Part shown: positions 1 through 6,519 of the stretch, one piece after another
How the letters are laid out: each line of letters starts with the position of its first letter
How positions within the stretch are numbered: the first letter of the stretch is position 1
NCBI GenBank assembly: GCA_031278315.1
Contig: JAITKS010000096.1
Location: forward strand, 1 to 7,477
Length of the DNA: 7,477 nucleotides
DNA from: Planctomycetaceae bacterium
GTDB lineage: Bacteria; Planctomycetota; Planctomycetia; Pirellulales; Thermoguttaceae
Reading direction: 5' to 3'
Made by a program: the position numbers and the translations under genes
The notes under the pieces: generated by a model
The model's input: the letters and a program-made list of their open reading frames with translations, nothing else
What the model was told of the DNA's origin: nothing
The model's database searches: none

Positions 1-1
1 A

Positions 2-2959
2 CAAGAATGGCGTGAAGGCGAAAAAGTCGGAAAGGTGATTATTCTACGCGATATAAATACTGATAATCCTCACACCGGACACTTGCGCATTTTACAAGAT
101 TTAGCAAATCACAACGCAAGGAATTTCAACGAATTGCACAAAAAATGGCTTGAAGTATTGGATGTCAATATTCTCAACAAAGGTTTTTACAAACGATTGG
201 TAGAATGGTACACAAAATGTTTTAACGATATTAAAATTAACTTAACAGCAGCAAGTAAAATTCTGGAGAAAGATATTGAGAATGAATTAAAACCTCAAGC
301 GGTTATTCGTGTGATTGTACGAATGATGTTTATCTGGTTTATGAAAGAAAAAGGATTGATCAAAGACCTCTTTTTCAAAAAAGATTTTGCAAAACGATAT
401 CTCAAAAGTCAAGATGTTTATTACAATGCTGTGTTACAAAATCTTTTCTTTGCCGTATTGAACAAAAAAATTGATGAACGCCGTTTCCGTAAAAATAATC
501 CTAAAAATAAATATGACGTCCAATCAAATGATTACGGACTATTTGACGTTTTTCGTTATAAAGAATTTTTCAAAGACGAAAATATTGCTAACGAATTTGT
601 CAAGTTGACTAAAACGGTTCCGTTTGTTAACGGCGGATTATTTCAATGTCATGATTACAAATTTTCGGGCATAGATGAAACGGCGAATGAGCAAAATACG
701 AACAAAAATTATATTATCGACGGTTTCAGCGACAACCCAAAAGAGCGGGCAAAAATCAGTGATGAGATAATTTTTGAGTTGCTTGATTTGTTTAACAGTT
801 ATGTTTGGACGATTGAAGAATCGACTCCGTCGGAACAAGATATTGCTCTTGATCCTGAACTTTTAGGAACGGTATTTGAAAACCTGATTGGTTTTTACAA
901 TCCTGAAACCAAAGAAAACGCACGAAAACAAACAGGAAGTTTTTATACGCCGCGTGAAATTGTGGATTATATGTGCCGTGAGAGTTTAAAAGAAACTCTG
1001 AAAACAAAATTTCCAGATTTACACTCACAAATAGATGATTTGATTGACAACAACGAAGACCAACTGAATTTTCCCAACAAAAATAAAATGCTTGCGGCAA
1101 TCACCAATTTAAAAATTCTTGATCCGGCGTGTGGTTCTGGGGCATTTCCGATGGGAATGTTTTTGTTGACGGTGCGCACGATTGAAAAATTACAAGAACG
1201 TAAGACTACATACAAAAACAAATTGGATATTATTACGAATTGTATCTATGGAGTTGACATACAAAATATTGCGATAGAGATTAGCAAGTTACGATTTTTT
1301 ATTTCGCTCTTGGTTGATTATAAGACGCCGGAACGTATTGAAAATTTTGAGATGTTGCCGAATCTGGAAACAAAATTTGTTGCCGCCAATACATTGATTG
1401 GAATTGAGAAAAACGCATCAAACGATTTATTTGGAGTGAATCAAGCATTTGAAGAACTGACCAAAATATTTTTACCGTTTACAACTGCCAAAACACCCAA
1501 AGAGAAAGAACAAATTAAAAACAATTTCAACAACAAGAAAAAAGAAATTGTTGACAACGATCATTTTGAATTCGGCAAAGACGTAAAAGAAAAAATTCTA
1601 AAATGGGATCCGTTCAATGTCTGTTACACTTCACCATTTTTCGACAGTGTCATTATGTTCGGAATAAAAGACGGATTTGATATTGTGATTGGAAATCCGC
1701 CGTATATTGATTCAGAAACAATGACAAAAATCGGGCTTGAATGGGAGAGAGAATATATTGTTAAGTTATTCAAATATATCTCCGGCAATTGGGATATTTA
1801 TATGGCATTTTTTGAAAAAGGACTTAATGTAACGAAAAATGTTTTATGTTATATTACGCCTGATAAATGGCTTTCTAAATCTTTTGGATTGAAATTTAGA
1901 GAACAATGCATGATCCCGAAAATGAATAAAATTATACATGCCGGCAGCGATGTTTTTGAAAATGTACGAGTTGATGGGATTATTTCTTTGTTTGTAGAAA
2001 AATCTGAAAAATTAACTACATTAAAATTTAATAACAAAAAACAAATCAATGAAATAAACAATGTTGACAAGCAAACAATTAAAAGTCCTTATTTGATAGA
2101 CTATTTATTCTCAAAGGATTTTTCTTTGATAAATAAAATTGAAAGATATGGGGTAAAAAAAATATCAGATTTTGCTCAATGTGAAAGTGCTTGTGCGGCA
2201 AGCGATGCATATAAATTAGTACCGCTTATTGAAAACAATAAAAACTTTGAAAAAGAAAAATACTTTATTTTGGTAAATACAGGTACATTAGAAAAATACA
2301 ATCATAAGTGGGGTAGAAAAGAGATAACTTATTTAGGAAAAAATTTATTGTATCCTATTATAAATAAGACTAATTTCAGTACGAATTTTGGAAAATCTTA
2401 TGTTAAAAAATCTACTAGTCCTAAAATTATTTTTAAGGGATTAAATTTACTTGATGCTTGTATCGATTTTGAAGGGAATATTCTACCTGGGAAATCAACT
2501 TTAGTAATTTGCAATAGCGATTTTGATTTATTGAAAATTTTATGTGCGTTAATAAATTCCAGATTAATATTTTTCTATATTAAAACCAAGTATTCATCAA
2601 GTAGTTATTGCGGCGGAATTACATTTACAAAAGATATGATTAACAATTTACATATTTCTGTTATTCCGCCGGCACAACGGCAACCGATAATAAATCTTGT
2701 TGATCAAATTCTTTCAGCGAAACAGAAAAATCCGTTTGCAGATACTTTGTCATTGGAAGCAGAATTAAATGCGATAGTATTTCATCTTTATGGATTAACA
2801 GAATCGGAGATGATTTCTGTACTATTATCGTTACCAACGGTGAATGAAACAGAACGCCGCCGTATTCAGATGTTTTACAAAGATCACGAAAAAGATTATA
2901 AAAATGATACCACTTTTACAAAAGTAGAAAAACAAAAAAAAGGAGTGAAACAATGTTAA
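2..2959 (+). CDS. Eco57I-family restriction-modification N6-adenine DNA methyltransferase (5' end outside window)
   Basis: This is the C-terminal 985 residues of a large methylase of the Eco57I/type IIG-like class, which uses S-adenosylmethionine to methylate adenine in a specific DNA sequence. The frame is open from base 2 without a stop, and the codons before the GTG at 35 (QEWREGEKVGK) look like family sequence, so the true start lies upstream. Visible motifs in gamma-class order are FYTPREIVDYM at 941-973, the SAM-binding DPACGSG at 1121-1141 and the catalytic NPPY at 1694-1705. Next comes a conserved segment (WDIYMAFFEKGL, ITPDKWL) and a variable, AT-richer TaqI-type target-recognition region at about 2000-2670. 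The C-terminus is family-like (FHLYGLTESEM). Family members are often 1,000-1,300 residues. No nuclease motif is evident in the visible part; one could lie upstream. No downstream R-M partner is present. The product class is secure; whether it also cleaves DNA cannot be told here. Confidence 0.93.
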   Translation, partial: QEWREGEKVGKVIILRDINTDNPHTGHLRILQDLANHNARNFNELHKKWLEVLDVNILNKGFYKRLVEWYTKCFNDIKINLTAASKILEKDIENELKPQAVIRVIVRMMFIWFMKEKGLIKDLFFKKDFAKRYLKSQDVYYNAVLQNLFFAVLNKKIDERRFRKNNPKNKYDVQSNDYGLFDVFRYKEFFKDENIANEFVKLTKTVPFVNGGLFQCHDYKFSGIDETANEQNTNKNYIIDGFSDNPKERAKISDEIIFELLDLFNSYVWTIEESTPSEQDIALDPELLGTVFENLIGFYNPETKENARKQTGSFYTPREIVDYMCRESLKETLKTKFPDLHSQIDDLIDNNEDQLNFPNKNKMLAAITNLKILDPACGSGAFPMGMFLLTVRTIEKLQERKTTYKNKLDIITNCIYGVDIQNIAIEISKLRFFISLLVDYKTPERIENFEMLPNLETKFVAANTLIGIEKNASNDLFGVNQAFEELTKIFLPFTTAKTPKEKEQIKNNFNNKKKEIVDNDHFEFGKDVKEKILKWDPFNVCYTSPFFDSVIMFGIKDGFDIVIGNPPYIDSETMTKIGLEWEREYIVKLFKYISGNWDIYMAFFEKGLNVTKNVLCYITPDKWLSKSFGLKFREQCMIPKMNKIIHAGSDVFENVRVDGIISLFVEKSEKLTTLKFNNKKQINEINNVDKQTIKSPYLIDYLFSKDFSLINKIERYGVKKISDFAQCESACAASDAYKLVPLIENNKNFEKEKYFILVNTGTLEKYNHKWGRKEITYLGKNLLYPIINKTNFSTNFGKSYVKKSTSPKIIFKGLNLLDACIDFEGNILPGKSTLVICNSDFDLLKILCALINSRLIFFYIKTKYSSSSYCGGITFTKDMINNLHISVIPPAQRQPIINLVDQILSAKQKNPFADTLSLEAELNAIVFHLYGLTESEMISVLLSLPTVNETERRRIQMFYKDHEKDYKNDTTFTKVEKQKKGVKQC

Positions 2960-3021
2960 AATCTAGTAGAGTATCAGTGGATTTTTTTTTAACTTTTTTG
3001 AGTTATAAATTTAAGTTATAA
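2941..3021 (+). other. Shine-Dalgarno-like AGGAG plus ATG opening a 22-codon frame over the methylase stop
   Basis: AGGAG at 2941-2945 lies seven bases before an ATG at 2953, in a different frame from the methylase stop at 2957-2959. This is the layout of a translationally coupled downstream gene. The frame gives MLKSSRVSVDFFLTFLSYKFKL and stops at 3019-3021. From codon 6 onward it runs into the repeat element that begins near 2966. It may be the stub of a lost partner gene, or chance in purine-rich lysine/glycine codons. I do not recognise the peptide. Confidence 0.2.
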
Positions 3022-3025
3022 ATTT
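3001..3025 (+). repeat. 13-bp tandem duplication (two copies)
   Basis: AGTTATAAATTT occurs at 3001-3012 and again at 3014-3025, separated by one A, so a 13-bp unit is present twice. It is a small local duplication inside variant III. Confidence 0.7.
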
Positions 3026-3080
3026 GAACGGTTTATCAATCCCATACCTATTAAGTCCCTGCGGGATTTGATAAGCGTTC
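3026..3080 (+). repeat. Degenerate REP-like hairpin, possible weak terminator
   Basis: Bases 3026-3043 and 3063-3080 pair imperfectly (GAACG, then TTATCAA/TTATCAAA, then TCCC). The segment TATCAATCCCATACCTATTA plus AAGTCCC (about 3034-3059) closely matches 7150-7176 of the inverted element, so this is a decayed relative of its hairpin. Four Ts follow at 3081-3084. That is a short tract, so termination after the methylase gene is possible but unproven. Confidence 0.5.
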
Positions 3081-3090
3081 TTTTAAAACT

Positions 3091-3301
3091 AACTTTATTT
3101 TCAACCTTATTTTTCCGAACAAAACTATTCACCAAAAAACCTAGCAGCAATGAATTTCCAAAAAACAAAACCTTATTACCTTATTATTGAAAAACGATTT
3201 GTTGTTAATAAGGTAATAAGGTTGATATGTGTGTTGTCAATCGGCTACTAAGGTTTTTGGTGAATCGTTTCATTCGGAAAAATAAGGTGAAAAATAAGGT
3301 T
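3091..3301. repeat. 211-bp nested palindrome (two inverted repeats, one inside the other)
   Basis: The outer arms are about 3091-3142 and 3250-3301. Their best-matching 39 bases (3104-3142 against 3250-3288) differ at about five positions and share TTCGGAAAAATAAGGT and TTTTTGGTGAAT. Inside, AACCTTATTACCTTATTA at 3169-3186 pairs perfectly with 3206-3223 across a 19-base loop. The segments between the two stems pair only weakly. The whole could fold as a two-stage cruciform or RNA hairpin. No open reading frame lies inside it. Confidence 0.85.
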
Positions 3302-3353
3302 CGTGAAAAATTAATTTGAATCCTTTGAAAAATTTTTACCGACGATATATTAC

Positions 3354-3742
3354 GAAAAGATAAATTATTACTCTGTTATATTACCAAATTTGTAATCAGC
3401 GACAGCTCCGTATGCGAACTAAACACTAACAACTAACCGCTATACACTAATTAAAATTTGGTCTTGAATCGATTGCCGGAAATTGTTATTATCCGAAAAA
3501 TATTATTTATTAAACTGATCTCATATAATTTTTCGTTTTTTGTTACAAAAAATGAAACCGAATTTCAAAATACAAAAAATAATTATATACCTGCCCTTTA
3601 TAACACGCCTAAATTTATAATCCGAGAATTTTCAATAAATACACAACGACAATATTTTTCCACAAACGGAATCTTAAAGTGCAAAAAATAACATTTTTAC
3701 TACAAAACTACTCAATACAAAAAAAATACACATTAACTCAAC
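3354..3742. other. Gene-poor AT-rich leader region upstream of the lipoprotein gene
   Basis: I find no convincing gene, RNA gene or strong hairpin here. A 77-codon frame at 3458-3691 (TTG start) lacks a ribosome binding site and any recognisable domain. AGCTCCGTATGC at 3404-3415 resembles the AGCTCCTTCCGTATGC in the hairpin loop of the 7103-7333 element, so decayed repeat DNA may extend this far. The 80 bases before the ATG at 3743 are A/C-rich with no clear Shine-Dalgarno sequence and no promoter I would defend. Confidence 0.5.
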
Positions 3743-5287
3743 ATGATACGAAAATTAAATAACAGTTTTATATTTATTGTTACAATAATATCGTTGATTT
3801 TTATTGATCAATTTGCCGGCTGTAACTTACCGCCGCAACATTATCAATCTATTAATTCACCAATAGCAAGACATCAACACACTCTAAATCGCTATAACAA
3901 CAACCGTCAGATTCATACAACGAATCCGCAAATTGTAAATCAGCATATTCAGACTCGATCTAAATTAAGACAACATTATTTAGCTGCCGTACCTCAAACT
4001 AATAATCGAAACTACAATCAAAGTCAGAATTATCGTTACGAAAATTATCCGCAAAATACAAATTCTGCATCAAACGGAATTACAAACATTGTAAATTCAA
4101 ATGTTCCTTCTTTCAAAAACTCAACTAATGTAATACAAGCATCTTATGCCGATGTCAATCCGTCTTTTATCAGTCAAATGAGCGGAAATAATTCGACCGG
4201 TACAGATAATTCAACTAATACAGCAGCCAATTCAACTAATACATCGAACAATTCTAATTTGTCAAATTCTTATAATGAAACAGAAATTTCAACAAGAAAT
4301 CCGAATTTGAATCAGCAAGAAATATCGGCATATCAAGAACCGACATATCCAACATCATCCAAAACACCGCCGCCCAAAACTAATATCGATAAATTGCTAA
4401 AATCGCCGTTGACCGGAATAATCTCTAACCGTAAATCTAACTATTCGACTATAACAAAAACAAATAATTTAACTAATATAAATAATTTAACCAACGCTAA
4501 ACCGGGAATCAGACAAGAATTTATTCGTGAAATCACACCGCTTAATAATCGTCAATGGTCGCCTAATCATTCGGTGCTTCAAACAGCAGAAATAAACGAT
4601 AATCTTGTTACAATTCGTAATGTCCGCTATTCAAAATATAACTCTCCGCACGATTACCAACCGCGATACTACAACGCAACTTTCGACCTAAACCAAATTC
4701 GTACAATTGATTTAATTATTGTACCGATTAAAGGATTACCGTCGGTTGCACATGTTGAGTCAAGTTTCGGATTCGCAGACGGTAAACATATCTTGATGTC
4801 AATAACCGCTCGGTACGAAGAAGGCGAAATATTCGATCCGATAGCTTCAGCATTGCGTCAATTTGAATTAATTTACGTTTTCGCCGACGAGCGTGATATT
4901 CTTCAACTCGATTCACAAATTAACAAAAACGAAGTTTATTTATATCGACTAAATTTCAATCCCAATGAAGTTCGCGTAATGTTCGTAGACGCATTACGCA
5001 GAGCCAATAAACTCGCCGAAAAACCTGAATTTTATCATCCAATTAGAAACAGTTGCGTAACCAATTTAGTCGATCATATTAATAAAGGACGCCCTAAAGC
5101 TATTCCTGCAAACTACAAAACACTGCTGCCCGGAATGATCGGTAAATACGTATTCGACTTAAAATTAGTTGATACAGCCGAAACCGACTTTAAAGTTGTA
5201 AAAGAAAACGCAAAAATAAACTGGCTCGTTGAACGTTTCGGAGATTTAGAATATTTTTCCGCCGGAATCCGTAACAAAACTTATTAA
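3743..5287 (+). CDS. Predicted lipoprotein with C-terminal Lnb N-terminal periplasmic (DUF4105) domain
   Basis: The 514-residue protein opens with MIRKLNN, a hydrophobic stretch (residues 8-21) and FAGC ending at Cys27. This fits a lipoprotein signal peptide, with Phe at -3 as a mild deviation. Residues 28 to about 265 form a low-complexity linker rich in Asn, Gln, Thr and Ser. From about 285 the sequence becomes orderly and matches the Lnb_N/DUF4105 pattern: IRNVRYSKYN, FDLNQIRTIDLIIVP, VAHVESSFGFADG, FELIYVFADERDIL, PEFY, RNSCVTNLVDHIN and LLPG. His337 (VAH) and Cys438 (NSC) occupy the conserved positions of a presumed Cys-His active site in this papain-like family. The family is named for Bacteroides Lnb, a lipoprotein N-acyltransferase, which also carries a membrane part that I do not see here. 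The domain call is strong, but the enzymatic role and substrate are unknown. The gene stands alone, with repeat DNA on both sides. Confidence 0.85.
   Translation: MIRKLNNSFIFIVTIISLIFIDQFAGCNLPPQHYQSINSPIARHQHTLNRYNNNRQIHTTNPQIVNQHIQTRSKLRQHYLAAVPQTNNRNYNQSQNYRYENYPQNTNSASNGITNIVNSNVPSFKNSTNVIQASYADVNPSFISQMSGNNSTGTDNSTNTAANSTNTSNNSNLSNSYNETEISTRNPNLNQQEISAYQEPTYPTSSKTPPPKTNIDKLLKSPLTGIISNRKSNYSTITKTNNLTNINNLTNAKPGIRQEFIREITPLNNRQWSPNHSVLQTAEINDNLVTIRNVRYSKYNSPHDYQPRYYNATFDLNQIRTIDLIIVPIKGLPSVAHVESSFGFADGKHILMSITARYEEGEIFDPIASALRQFELIYVFADERDILQLDSQINKNEVYLYRLNFNPNEVRVMFVDALRRANKLAEKPEFYHPIRNSCVTNLVDHINKGRPKAIPANYKTLLPGMIGKYVFDLKLVDTAETDFKVVKENAKINWLVERFGDLEYFSAGIRNKTY
4208..4243 (+). repeat. 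21-bp period repeat in the Asn/Thr linker
   Basis: AATTCAACTAATACA occurs at 4208-4222 and 4229-4243 with a 21-bp period, encoding two NSTNT blocks. A similar 18-bp duplication at 4462-4497 encodes NNLTNI then NNLTNA. Both suggest that the linker grew by short in-frame duplications. Confidence 0.65.
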
Positions 5288-5376
5288 ATTGTTTGTAATA
5301 TTTCAGTAGAATTTTGGTTTTCAAATTTTTTGTAATTTTTAAACACGGAATACACGAAAAGGAGTTAAGTATCAAG

Positions 5377-5459
5377 AAGTCCCGCTAGGGACGACACTTT
5401 ATTGATTGTACGCTTTAGCTTACGGAAGGAGCTAATAAAGTGTCGTCCCTGCGGGACTT
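5377..5459. repeat. REP-like hairpin 1 of copy 1
   Basis: The arms 5377-5403 and 5434-5459 are complementary except for one extra base. They carry a 26-base unit running from AATAAAGTGTCGTCC to TGCGGGACTT. The loop is 30 bases. The 26-base unit occurs five times in the window: forward at 5434, 5503 and 7226, and reversed at 5377 and 7170. No T-tract follows either arm, so it is not a standard intrinsic terminator. It could stabilise an mRNA 3' end, as REP sequences do. Confidence 0.85.
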
Positions 5460-5463
5460 AACA

Positions 5464-5540
5464 GATATGTGATTTATTAACCGTAAGCTAAAGCATACGG
5501 TTAATAAAGTGTCGTCCCTGCGGGACTTGGATATGTGATT
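5464..5540. repeat. Extra hairpin module with duplicated GATATGTGATT borders
   Basis: GATATGTGATT occurs at 5464-5474 and 5530-5540, enclosing a 66-bp module absent from the copy at 7103-7333. The module contains a perfect 13-bp inverted repeat, TTTATTAACCGTA at 5473-5485 with 5496-5508 (10-base loop), and another 26-base REP-like unit at 5503-5528. This looks like an internal duplication or insertion within copy 1. Confidence 0.8.
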
Positions 5541-5631
5541 GATAATTTAAAATTCGTAAACAACCAAAAAAACGAAAACAATTATTCAACTGATAAATTA
5601 CAATTATTGTTGAAAATGATTTGTCAATAAT

Positions 5632-5705
5632 GTTGTTTAGTTCGGAAAAATAAGGCTCGTTAAAAATTAACTCGAAACCTTTGAAAAATTTCACTGATAT
5701 ATTAC
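5632..5705 (+). repeat. Orphan right end of a variant III-type element
   Basis: TTCGGAAAAATAAGG at 5641-5655 and CCTTTGAAAAATTT followed by GATATATTAC (to 5705) align with 3273-3353, with one 11-base gap and several substitutions. It ends in the same TIR-like sequence, ACTGATATATTAC. It lies about 30 bases beyond copy 1, so copy 1 may have landed in an older element, or a truncated second element may sit beside it. Confidence 0.65.
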
Positions 5706-5865
5706 AACTGTTCAATTTATTTATTGTAACGAAAATAGAATTTTCAACCGCATGGAATATAATCAAAAAAAATTATAAAAATTTATTGCAAAAATATTCA
5801 ATGCAATATTCTACCGAATAGTTAAAAAAATCTGATGTTGAAAATTCCGAATACATGAGTTTAAA
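5706..5865 (+). promoter_or_regulatory. Leader region of the cyclo-ligase/CYTH operon with a tentative promoter
   Basis: No gene is seen in these 160 bases. The best promoter-like pair is TTGCAA at 5786-5791 and TATTCT at 5807-5812, but the 15-base spacer is short. A seven-codon frame (ATG at 5855, stop TAA 5873-5875) overlaps the cyclo-ligase start out of frame; I do not consider it functional on this evidence. No clear Shine-Dalgarno sequence precedes 5866. Confidence 0.2.
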
Positions 5866-6444
5866 ATGCAAGTAAATAAATTAACGTTACGAAAAATCAT
5901 GCGTGAGAAATTGCGTAAACAGTTTATCAACAATCTCAATTTACGCGGGCAAATAAGCGGAAAAATATGGAAATCATTACATCTGTTGGATGAATTTAAT
6001 AAGGCGGAATCTAATGATTCTCTAATGATTTATCTTGATTTTCAAAATGAAATAGAAACAACAAGATTTGTCAAATTACCGGTAGTAATTCCATTTTGCG
6101 ATTCAGACGAAATTATCCCGTTTCGTTTGTTTTCGTTTGATGATCTTGAAACAGGTTCTTTCGGCATTTTGGAACCTAAATCTGAACTTAGAAAAGACAG
6201 CAAACGGCTATTATCACCTGAATCGTTAGAAGTTGTAATCGTTCCCGGACTTGCTTTTGATACTTTCGGCAATAGATTAGGACACGGTAAAGGATTTTAC
6301 GACAGATTTATTTCACGTCTAAAAACAACATCGATAAAAATTGCATTGTGTTATGAATTTCAAATTGTTGATTCAATTCCTGTTACGAAATTTGACAAAC
6401 CGGTCAATATTATCGTTACGGAAAATCGGATTATTTATTGCTGA
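5866..6444 (+). CDS. 5-formyltetrahydrofolate cyclo-ligase
   Basis: The enzyme (5,10-methenyltetrahydrofolate synthetase) uses ATP to convert 5-formyltetrahydrofolate to 5,10-methenyltetrahydrofolate in the cytoplasm, returning folate to the one-carbon pool. At 192 residues it has normal family length. The N-terminus, KLTLRKIMREKLRKQ, carries the expected basic helix and supports the ATG at 5866 over the ATG at 5899. FGILEP is at residues 99-104. The signature VIVPGLAFDTFGNRLGHGKGFYDR (PGLAFD at 127-132, GHGKGFYDR at 139-147) is intact, with His140 and Phe144 where Tyr is common. The CYTH gene follows on the same strand and the two are probably co-transcribed. E. coli symbols for this family are ygfA/fau; none is assigned because usage varies. 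Confidence 0.95.
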   Translation: MQVNKLTLRKIMREKLRKQFINNLNLRGQISGKIWKSLHLLDEFNKAESNDSLMIYLDFQNEIETTRFVKLPVVIPFCDSDEIIPFRLFSFDDLETGSFGILEPKSELRKDSKRLLSPESLEVVIVPGLAFDTFGNRLGHGKGFYDRFISRLKTTSIKIALCYEFQIVDSIPVTKFDKPVNIIVTENRIIYC

Positions 6445-6510
6445 ACATGAATGTTTGTTCCGCATAATATTACGCTTAATATATTACAAAATTTTAACGT
6501 TTATTTTTTT

Positions 6511-6515
6511 GGTGA
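6511..6515 (+). promoter_or_regulatory. Ribosome binding site deciding the CYTH gene start
   Basis: GGTGA lies four bases before the ATG at 6520 and resembles part of the Shine-Dalgarno sequence, although the spacing is short. It supports 6520 over the in-frame ATG at 6451, which would add 23 residues (MFVPHNITLNILQ...) before the conserved MYEVEMK start. Confidence 0.45.
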
Positions 6516-6519
6516 ATTT

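Larger units (their letters stand above)
2966..3353 (+). repeat. Composite MITE-like element, variant III
   Basis: The left end at 2966-2981 contains TATCAGTGGA (2972-2981), an exact match to the end of the element at 7103-7333. The right end at 3339-3353 (GATATATTAC at 3344-3353) matches the same end in the opposite orientation. The two ends match each other only loosely (about 9 of 15). Inside are a 13-bp tandem duplication, a degenerate REP-like hairpin and a long nested palindrome. It contains no plausible gene. It begins six bases after the methylase stop codon. The exact borders are inferred from the related elements, not from a visible target duplication. Confidence 0.55.
5295..5601 (+). 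repeat. MITE-like element, copy 1 (307 bp, terminal inverted repeats)
   Basis: The terminal inverted repeats are 5295-5322 and 5574-5601, identical at 22 of 28 positions and both containing the TCAGT/ACTGA core. The interior at 5318-5463 and 5530-5587 is nearly identical to the reverse complement of 7108-7309. The landmarks are a TAATTTTTAAACACG segment, a REP-like hairpin, ATGTGATTGATAATTTAAAA, and an end rich in CAACC and A-runs. There is no coding capacity for a transposase, so movement would need an enzyme supplied in trans. It begins seven bases after the lipoprotein gene's stop codon. No convincing target-site duplication is visible. Confidence 0.85.

Noticed and set aside
638..1221. 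Several minus-strand frames inside the methylase gene
   Set aside because: They are shadows of a strongly supported coding sequence and show no domain or start signal.
2982..2990. Run of nine Ts just after the methylase gene as an intrinsic terminator
   Set aside because: I find no GC-containing stem immediately before it.
3458..3691. A 77-codon open frame between the element and the lipoprotein gene
   Set aside because: TTG start, no ribosome binding site, composition that simply follows AT-rich DNA, and no recognisable domain.
5377..5528. Repeated 26-base units resembling a CRISPR array
   Set aside because: The units occur in both orientations as hairpin arms with related loop sequences. 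There are no regular unique spacers and no cas genes.
5488..5766. Minus-strand 92-codon frame across the intergenic repeats
   Set aside because: It covers the REP-like hairpin and the orphan element end, so it arises from repeat DNA and has no gene-like features.
6451..6519. Upstream in-frame ATG for the CYTH gene
   Set aside because: It would add 23 residues before MYEVEMK, where CYTH proteins normally begin, and it has no good ribosome binding site. The ATG at 6520 has GGTGA just upstream.
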